From assembly GCA_023227645.1 (NCBI GenBank), contig JALNVJ010000037.1:1-11115 (forward strand): a stretch of 11,115 bases of DNA, written 5' to 3'. The notes under the pieces were generated by a model, which did not search any database, was not told the origin of the DNA, and saw nothing but the letters and a program-made list of their open reading frames with translations. Origin of the DNA: Bacteroidales bacterium. GTDB taxonomy: Bacteria > Bacteroidota > Bacteroidia > Bacteroidales > P3. Both the position numbers and the translations under genes were made by a program. This document shows positions 6,787-11,115 of this stretch, piece after piece (the stretch's first letter is position 1; the number at the start of each line of letters is the position of its first letter).

Positions 6787-7500
6787 TTATATTATTTTCT
6801 TCCATATAAATGATGGAATAATGTACATAAATAGTGAAATTAATCCCCAATAGCCAGGAATAAATGTTTTCTTTTTTCCTTTTTCAATGGCTTTAAATAG
6901 AAGTTTCCCTCCCTTATCAAGATTGGTCATTAGGGGATAATGAAACTTTACCATATCTGTTTTAATAAATCCAGGCATTACTGTGGTTACTCTAATATTA
7001 TATTTATTCTTCTCAGCCAATTGTCTTATTGCTTTCAAATACATAATATTATAACGTTTAGTAGCAGAATAAGCAGGACATCTGGATAAGGTTCTCTCGC
7101 CTGCAACCGAAGCAACTCCAACAATATGGCCACTTCCTCTTTTTGCAAAATAATGATAGGCAACATTTACTAACTGAGTAAAGCCATAAACATTTACCTC
7201 CACAGTTTGCATCTCCTTTTCAAAATCCAATTTTTTATTTATATAACCTACACCAGAGCAGTAAACAAACACATCCATCCCTCCCATTTCTTCAATAAGG
7301 CTAATTAGTTCATCTTTTGCCTGAGGTTTTCTTGTGTCAATCTTTTTTATAAAAACATTTTTTGGATTTATTGCTCTTATCTCTTCCAATAAGTTTTCTC
7401 TTCTTCCTCCAATTCCAACAATGTTGCCTGCCCTAATATGATGTTGGGCTAACTCCTTGCCCAATCCTGAGCTTGCACCAATTATTATTATCCTTTTCAT
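6787..7500 (-). CDS. Short-chain dehydrogenase/reductase (classical SDR)
   Basis: An NAD(P)-dependent oxidoreductase of 237 residues. The Rossmann nucleotide loop is GASSGLG (8-14), with GRR at 32-34 after the second strand, where paired basic residues favour NADP. CSGVG (81-85) replaces the usual NNAG. Catalytic residues are N103, S131, Y144 and K148 (YSATK), and MPGFIKTDM (175-183) is the PG motif region. A hydrophobic C-terminal stretch (about 218-234) may rest on the membrane, as in several bacterial SDRs of the DltE-like kind. The substrate cannot be told from the sequence. It begins 23 bp after the recR stop on the same strand and is followed by the tandem Usp after 54 bp, so it probably belongs to the recR transcript. 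Confidence 0.92.
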   Translation of the reverse strand: MKRIIIIGASSGLGKELAQHHIRAGNIVGIGGRRENLLEEIRAINPKNVFIKKIDTRKPQAKDELISLIEEMGGMDVFVYCSGVGYINKKLDFEKEMQTVEVNVYGFTQLVNVAYHYFAKRGSGHIVGVASVAGERTLSRCPAYSATKRYNIMYLKAIRQLAEKNKYNIRVTTVMPGFIKTDMVKFHYPLMTNLDKGGKLLFKAIEKGKKKTFIPGYWGLISLFMYIIPSFIWKKII

Positions 7501-7523
7501 ATAAGATTTATAGTTTAATGTCC

Positions 7524-8147
7524 TTAATCATTATTGTTGTGTATTTGATTAAATGGCATTCTATTTAAGATTGAACGTCCTAATGTTATCTCGTCTGCAA
7601 ATTCGATATTATCGCCAATTGCAATTCCTCTTGCAATAGCAGATATTTTTATATCAAATCCTTGTAATAGTTTATTGATATAAAATCCTGTTGTATCACC
7701 TTCCATTGTTGTTGGGAGAGCAAGAATGATTTCTTCAATAGGGTTTTTATTAACCCTTTCAATTAGTTGATTTATTGTTAGATCGGAAATACCAATGCCT
7801 TCAATAGGAGAAATAACTCCCCCAAGAACATGGTAAACTCCTTTGTATTGGTTGGTGTTTTCAATTGCAAGAATATCTCTTATGTTTTCAACAACACAAA
7901 TTTGATTATGATTTCTTTTGTCTTGAGAACATATAGAACAAATATCATTATCGGAAAGAGAATAGCATATATTACAATATTTAATTTCTGTCCTCATCTT
8001 AATAATTGCGTTGGCTAGGTTTTCTGTTGTTTGGTTTGGCTGTTTGATTAGATAAAGAGCAAGCCTTAGTGCTGACCTTTTCCCAACTCCTGGAAGTCGT
8101 GACAATTCATTAACAGCATTTTCAACCAAAGAAGAAGGGTATTCCAT
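7524..8147 (-). CDS. recR: Recombination mediator protein RecR
   Basis: RecR works with RecO (and RecF) to load RecA on SSB-coated single-stranded DNA at gaps during repair. The 207 residues show the full domain order: helix-hairpin-helix (LPGVGKRSALRLA, 18-30), a C4 zinc finger (C58, C61, C70, C73), and a Toprim domain with VVEN (85-88) and PTTMEGDTTGFYI (145-157). The C-terminal Walker B-like/ring contact region EFADEITLGRSILNR lies at 182-196. The Asp in EGDTT, where E. coli has Glu, is to my memory usual in this phylum. It heads a same-strand row with the SDR and the tandem Usp and is divergent from the symporter, with 92 bp between starts. I see no dnaX or ybaB-like partner nearby, which often accompany recR elsewhere. 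Confidence 0.97.
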   Translation of the reverse strand: MEYPSSLVENAVNELSRLPGVGKRSALRLALYLIKQPNQTTENLANAIIKMRTEIKYCNICYSLSDNDICSICSQDKRNHNQICVVENIRDILAIENTNQYKGVYHVLGGVISPIEGIGISDLTINQLIERVNKNPIEEIILALPTTMEGDTTGFYINKLLQGFDIKISAIARGIAIGDNIEFADEITLGRSILNRMPFNQIHNNND

Positions 8148-8180
8148 ATATTAAATTAGCTATGTTTGAAAAATTATAAT

Positions 8181-8188
8181 TACTTTTG
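8181..8188 (+). promoter_or_regulatory. Probable -7 promoter box of the symporter gene
   Basis: TACTTTTG (followed by C) fits TAnnTTTG and lies 51 bases before the ATG at 8240. A second match, TATGTTTG, lies at 8161-8168; the spacing between them is too short for the two to form one -33/-7 pair. Confidence 0.38.
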
Positions 8189-8214
8189 CGTATTATTATT
8201 GATAAAATTCTTTA

Positions 8215-8222
8215 CAAATATA
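8215..8222 (-). promoter_or_regulatory. Possible -7 promoter box of recR
   Basis: On the minus strand TATATTTG matches TAnnTTTG and ends 67 bases before the recR ATG. A TTTG lies 23 bases upstream, inside the first codons of the symporter gene, which is a little far for a -33 box. Confidence 0.32.
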
Positions 8223-8239
8223 CAAATCTTTTCTGATTT

Positions 8240-9688
8240 ATGGACCAAATCATATTCTGGGTATTTGTTACCTACACTCTAATCCTCTTTCTAATAACAT
8301 ATCTAACATCACGAAAAGCAAATAATCAATCCTTTTACTCAGGCAATAAGCGTTCGCCTTGGTTTGTTGTTGCCTATGGAATGATTGGAGCTTCACTCTC
8401 AGGAGTAACTTTTATGAGTGTCCCTGGTTGGGTTGATGAACGCTCGTTTACCTATATGCTAACAGTATTTGGCTTTTTCTTGGGCTATATGGTTATTGTA
8501 TTTGTGTTGATGCCTACCTATTATAAGCTAAATCTAATATCCATTTACCAATACCTTGAAACCCGCTTTGGTAAGTTTTCACATAAGACAGGCTCGTTCT
8601 ATTTCTTGCTTTCCAGAACCTTAGGAGCTTCTCTAAGAATGTTTATTGTTATTATTGTTCTCCAAAAATTTGTATTTTCTTATTGGGGAGTACCTTTTGA
8701 ACTTACTGTTGTCCTCTTCCTCTTTCTTATCCTACTCTTTACATTAAAGGGAGGTATTAAAACGATTATTTGGACTGATACCCTACAAACAACATTTATG
8801 TTAACAGCCTTGGTTATGTGTTTTGTTATGGTAGCTCAAGCAATGAATATGACAACAGGACAGATGTTCTCTGTGATTTGGAAAAGTGATTATACCACAA
8901 TATTTGTAACCGATGCTTCAAGCCGACTATGCTGGTGGAAACAAATACTTGGAGGAATGTTTATATCTATTTCAATGACAGGACTCGATCAAGAGATGAT
9001 GCAGAAGAATTTAAGCTGTAAGAATATAAAATCAGCTCAAAAGAATATGATAACCTTTAGTATAACCCTATTCTTTGTAAATTTTCTCTTCCTCCTTCTT
9101 GGAGCTGCTCTATATATTTATGCAAATAAAATGGGTATTGATACTATGGGCGACAGTCTTTTTCCAACCATAGCAATTCAGCACCTTAGTCCATTTGCAG
9201 CAGTAATATTTATAATAGGTCTTATCTCGGCTCTCTTCCCTTCAGCCGACGGAGCATTGACCTCACTCACAACAGCATTTTCAATAGACTTCCTTAACCT
9301 TGACAAAAGAGAAGATTATACGGAAAAGAAGAAAACTAAGGTTAGGCATATTGTCCATGCATTCTTCGCATTACTATTTGTAGGAGTAATAATATTCTAC
9401 TACCACTATCAAGACCAACACCTAATAGATATACTCTACCAAGTGGCAAGCATAACCTATGGACCACTTTTAGGGCTATTTGCTTTTGGATTACTAACAA
9501 AGAGAAGGGTGAAAGATAAATTTGTTCCAATTGTTTCAATTCTCTCACCAGTAATATGCTTTATCCTCAACCTCAATTCACAGTCTTGGTTCAATTATAG
9601 CTTCGACTTCGAACTCCTTGTTCTTAACGGCCTGCTAACCTTTTTAGGCTTGCTAATAATCAGCCATAAAGCAGAAACAATTAATTAA
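8240..9688 (+). CDS. Sodium:solute symporter (SSS family)
   Basis: An inner-membrane protein of 482 residues with about 13 hydrophobic segments, of the Na+-coupled SSS family (PutP, vSGLT and relatives). Recognisable pieces are the first core helix YGMIGASLSGVTFMSVPGW (46-64), YQYLETRFGK (103-112), SRTLGASLRM (125-134), the family hallmark GGIKTIIWTDTLQ (171-183), GLDQEMMQKNLSCKN (248-262), and SADGALTSLTTAFSIDF (335-351). The last segment holds the Ser/Thr pair of the conserved Na2 sodium site. The length is that of the shorter members, without a histidine kinase or other added domain. Substrate is not predictable; sugars, amino acids, pantothenate and sialic acid are all carried by relatives. 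It stands alone between divergent recR and convergent nhaA. Codons end in C more often than in the neighbours (many CTC, ACC, TTC), a mild difference only. Confidence 0.93.
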   Translation: MDQIIFWVFVTYTLILFLITYLTSRKANNQSFYSGNKRSPWFVVAYGMIGASLSGVTFMSVPGWVDERSFTYMLTVFGFFLGYMVIVFVLMPTYYKLNLISIYQYLETRFGKFSHKTGSFYFLLSRTLGASLRMFIVIIVLQKFVFSYWGVPFELTVVLFLFLILLFTLKGGIKTIIWTDTLQTTFMLTALVMCFVMVAQAMNMTTGQMFSVIWKSDYTTIFVTDASSRLCWWKQILGGMFISISMTGLDQEMMQKNLSCKNIKSAQKNMITFSITLFFVNFLFLLLGAALYIYANKMGIDTMGDSLFPTIAIQHLSPFAAVIFIIGLISALFPSADGALTSLTTAFSIDFLNLDKREDYTEKKKTKVRHIVHAFFALLFVGVIIFYYHYQDQHLIDILYQVASITYGPLLGLFAFGLLTKRRVKDKFVPIVSILSPVICFILNLNSQSWFNYSFDFELLVLNGLLTFLGLLIISHKAETIN

Positions 9689-9706
9689 AACCCTATTTCA
9701 TATCTT

Positions 9707-9745
9707 CTGCATTGACAATGTAGATTAGTTACATTGTCAATGTAG
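9707..9745. repeat. Paired 15-bp palindromes forming a 16-bp-stem inverted repeat
   Basis: The 108-bp gap between the convergent symporter and nhaA genes holds CTGCATTGACAATGTA (9707-9722) and its near-perfect reverse complement TACATTGTCAATGTAG (9730-9745), with 7 bases between. Fifteen of the 16 pairs are Watson-Crick and one is G-T. Each arm is itself a palindrome: TACATTG-T-CAATGTA at 9730-9744 is perfect and TGCATTG-A-CAATGTA at 9708-9722 has one mismatch. Centres are 22 bp apart, about two helix turns. No T-run follows on either strand. It may be a shared 3' hairpin that ends or protects both transcripts, or a double operator for a dimeric regulator. Confidence 0.75.
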
Positions 9746-9796
9746 CATTATTAAAACGAAGATTGAGGAAATTAAGACTTGAAATAAAGTTTTTCT

Positions 9797-10951
9797 CTAT
9801 TTAAGTGTAGGAGTCTTTTCTTTTTTTAGTGTTATTCTTAGCATTATTAGGCTAATAATTGCTGCAGATATTGATGCGATAAGTATAGCTATTTTGGCAT
9901 TATTTTGTATCTCTGGATTTTTAAATGCTAATAAGGTGATGAATATTGACATAGTGAATCCAATCCCTCCTAAGAATCCAACCGAAAGTATATGTTTGAA
10001 GTTTAGTCCACTTGGCAGTTTAAATACTTTAGCCCTAACTCCAATCCAAGAGAATAGGAAAATACCTATAGGTTTTCCAAATAGGAGTCCTATAATAATA
10101 CCTATACTATAGGGTTCTGAAATAACATCTCCAAAATTTCCATTAATGTTTATTGCTGTGTTTGCTAGTGCAAATAATGGGATAATAAAGTAAAATACTG
10201 GTATATGTAGGAAGTCTTCAAGTAGGGTTGAGCAGGAGAGGGTTTTTTTTCTGCTAAATGGGATGGTAAAGGCTAGCAATATTCCTGCTATTGTTGGATG
10301 AATTCCTGAAAGATAAACAAAGTACCACATAATTATTCCTCCAATTATAAAAGGTATTAGGTTTCGAACTTTCTTGTAGTTGAGAAAAAGTAGAATTAGG
10401 AATATTCCGAGTGCAATTAATATATTTGATATTATTAGTTCATTAGAATAAAAGATTGCAATAATTAGAATTGCTCCTAAGTCATCGAAAATTGCAAGTG
10501 CTATAAGAAATATCTTTAGAGATACAGGAACTCTTTTGCCTAGTAATGATAATATGCCAATTGCAAATGCAATATCGGTTGCCATAACTATTCCAAAGCC
10601 AGAGGAAAAGCCTGATGTGCTGTTGAAAAATAAGTAAAATAATGCAGGAACCAGCATCCCTCCAATTGCAGCAAAAAGGGGTAACAAAGCATCTTTAATA
10701 TTAGAAAGCTCACCCACATATAGCTCTCTTTCAAGTTCAAGTCCAATTAGTAGAAAGAAGATACTCATCAAAACATCGTTAACCCAAAAATGCAAATCTC
10801 TTCCTAAGAAATTTGTATGCCACATATCAATATAGCTATTTCCTAATGTTGAGTTGGCAATTGTTAGTGATAGTATGGTTGTTGCAATTAATAAAAGACC
10901 TGCGATCTTATTGCTATGGAAAAAATAATTGAGTAAATTTTTTATTTTCAT
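9797..10951 (-). CDS. nhaA: Na+/H+ antiporter NhaA
   Basis: An inner-membrane electrogenic antiporter that expels Na+ (or Li+) in exchange for protons, for salt and alkaline pH tolerance. The 384 residues and about 12 membrane segments match the family. Key sites are visible: D126 in MATDIAFAIG and the ion-binding pair D156-D157 in IFDDLGA (D133, D163 and D164 of E. coli NhaA), K293 in FGKPIGIFLFSW (K300), and the pH-sensor region GLELEREL (70-77). GFLGGIGFTMSIF (325-337) and SGIHPTIAG (215-223) are also typical. There is no long hydrophilic or thioredoxin-like C-terminal extension. It is transcribed alone and converges with the symporter. No good TAnnTTTG box is found in the 60 bases before its start, where an insertion sequence remnant begins instead. 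Confidence 0.97.
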   Translation of the reverse strand: MKIKNLLNYFFHSNKIAGLLLIATTILSLTIANSTLGNSYIDMWHTNFLGRDLHFWVNDVLMSIFFLLIGLELERELYVGELSNIKDALLPLFAAIGGMLVPALFYLFFNSTSGFSSGFGIVMATDIAFAIGILSLLGKRVPVSLKIFLIALAIFDDLGAILIIAIFYSNELIISNILIALGIFLILLFLNYKKVRNLIPFIIGGIIMWYFVYLSGIHPTIAGILLAFTIPFSRKKTLSCSTLLEDFLHIPVFYFIIPLFALANTAININGNFGDVISEPYSIGIIIGLLFGKPIGIFLFSWIGVRAKVFKLPSGLNFKHILSVGFLGGIGFTMSIFITLLAFKNPEIQNNAKIAILIASISAAIISLIMLRITLKKEKTPTLK

Positions 10952-11009
10952 TTTATCATAACGTAAATAAGTGATATTTTGTTTTACATGTATCTTAAGA
11001 ACGTTGTAA

Positions 11010-11069
11010 AATCCAATGCACTCTTTAAAAAAGTTTTTATGTATCTTTGAGGACAGATTAGTGCTCTGA
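11010..11069 (+). pseudogene. C-terminal tail of an IS256-family transposase (remnant)
   Basis: One plus-strand frame reads NPMHSLKKFLCIFEDRLVL and then TGA. This looks like the last residues of Mutator/IS256-type transposases, which commonly end in a pattern such as N-W-x-x-x-L-x-x-F-x-I-x-F-x-D-R-L. A TAA stands just before it (11007-11009) and nothing transposase-like continues upstream, so only the tail is left. The match is from memory of the family and is short; the inverted repeat 20 bp behind it adds weight. Confidence 0.45.
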
Positions 11070-11115
11070 GTTTAGATCTATACTTTCCCTTTTACACAAA
11101 ATATTGTACAGTCCC
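11010..11115 (+). mobile_element. Right end of a truncated IS256-family insertion sequence
   Basis: The transposase tail (11010-11069) is followed 19 bp later by a probable terminal inverted repeat at 11089-11115. Read inward on the minus strand it starts GGGACTGTACAATATTTTGT and goes on with GTAAAAG. The inner TTGTGTAAAAG agrees with the inner end of the IS256 repeat as I remember it. Order and spacing (tail, stop, short spacer, repeat) are those of a normal right end. The body and left end are missing: upstream lies only the 5' flank of nhaA. The outermost base coincides with the window edge, so a target duplication cannot be looked for. Confidence 0.48.

Noticed and set aside
9777..9806. 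Imperfect hairpin (ACTT-G-AAATA with TATTTAAGT) at the 3' end of nhaA as its terminator
   Set aside because: AT-only stem except one pair, has a bulge, and no T-run follows in the nhaA direction.
11042..11049. TATCTTTG on the plus strand as a promoter for a gene beyond the edge
   Set aside because: It lies in the probable transposase tail, where it codes for part of C-I-F-E, and has no -33 box; probably chance.
10974..11104. Inverted ATATTTTGT/ACAAAATAT near 10974 and 11096, as the two ends of a small MITE
   Set aside because: Only nine AT-rich bases match and the bases around them do not; the transposase-tail plus single repeat explains the right side better.
1..11115. Defence island, CRISPR array, prophage, tRNA/rRNA, riboswitch or a new multi-gene system
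   Set aside because: Nearly every base is accounted for by familiar housekeeping, transport and stress genes; no repeat-spacer pattern, tRNA fold or conserved leader was seen.

Overview
The window reads as ordinary chromosomal DNA of a low-GC member of the Bacteroidetes (Bacteroidota), probably near the Bacteroidales. Three things point there: promoter-like -7 boxes of the TAnnTTTG type stand in front of most gene starts, Shine-Dalgarno sequences are largely missing, and RecR, DusB and the other housekeeping proteins have the look of that phylum. Eleven good protein genes fill the window tightly. One short gene (48 codons) and the tail of a decayed insertion sequence can be added.

Layout. 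72-2881 (+): a ClC-family anion transporter with a CBS pair, then aspartate-semialdehyde dehydrogenase 5 bp behind it. 2889-3341 (-): a single-domain universal stress protein. 3513-4070 (+): a membrane-anchored GyrI-like domain protein that resembles animal TEX264, ending in a hairpin/T-tract terminator. 4090-5232 (-): DusB-type tRNA-dihydrouridine synthase preceded by a 48-residue single-pass membrane protein. 5334-5801 (+): cytidine deaminase. 5791-8147 (-): recR, a short-chain dehydrogenase and a tandem-domain Usp, all in one direction. 8240-9688 (+): a sodium:solute symporter. 9797-10951 (-): the Na+/H+ antiporter NhaA. 11010-11115: what looks like the right end of an IS256-family element, with the last 19 codons of the transposase and the terminal inverted repeat.

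The genes serve general metabolism and homeostasis: lysine/threonine/methionine precursor supply (asd), tRNA modification (dus), pyrimidine salvage (cdd), recombinational repair (recR), stress (two Usps) and ion traffic (ClC, symporter, NhaA). They alternate in strand in short units with divergent promoters at 3342-3512, 5233-5333 and 8148-8239. Convergent ends are very close, and one pair overlaps. I see no defence system, CRISPR array, prophage, tRNA or rRNA, and no evident new multi-gene system. The items most worth a second look are the TEX264-like protein, the pair of 15-bp palindromes at 9708-9744, the short membrane protein gene, and the IS remnant at the right edge.
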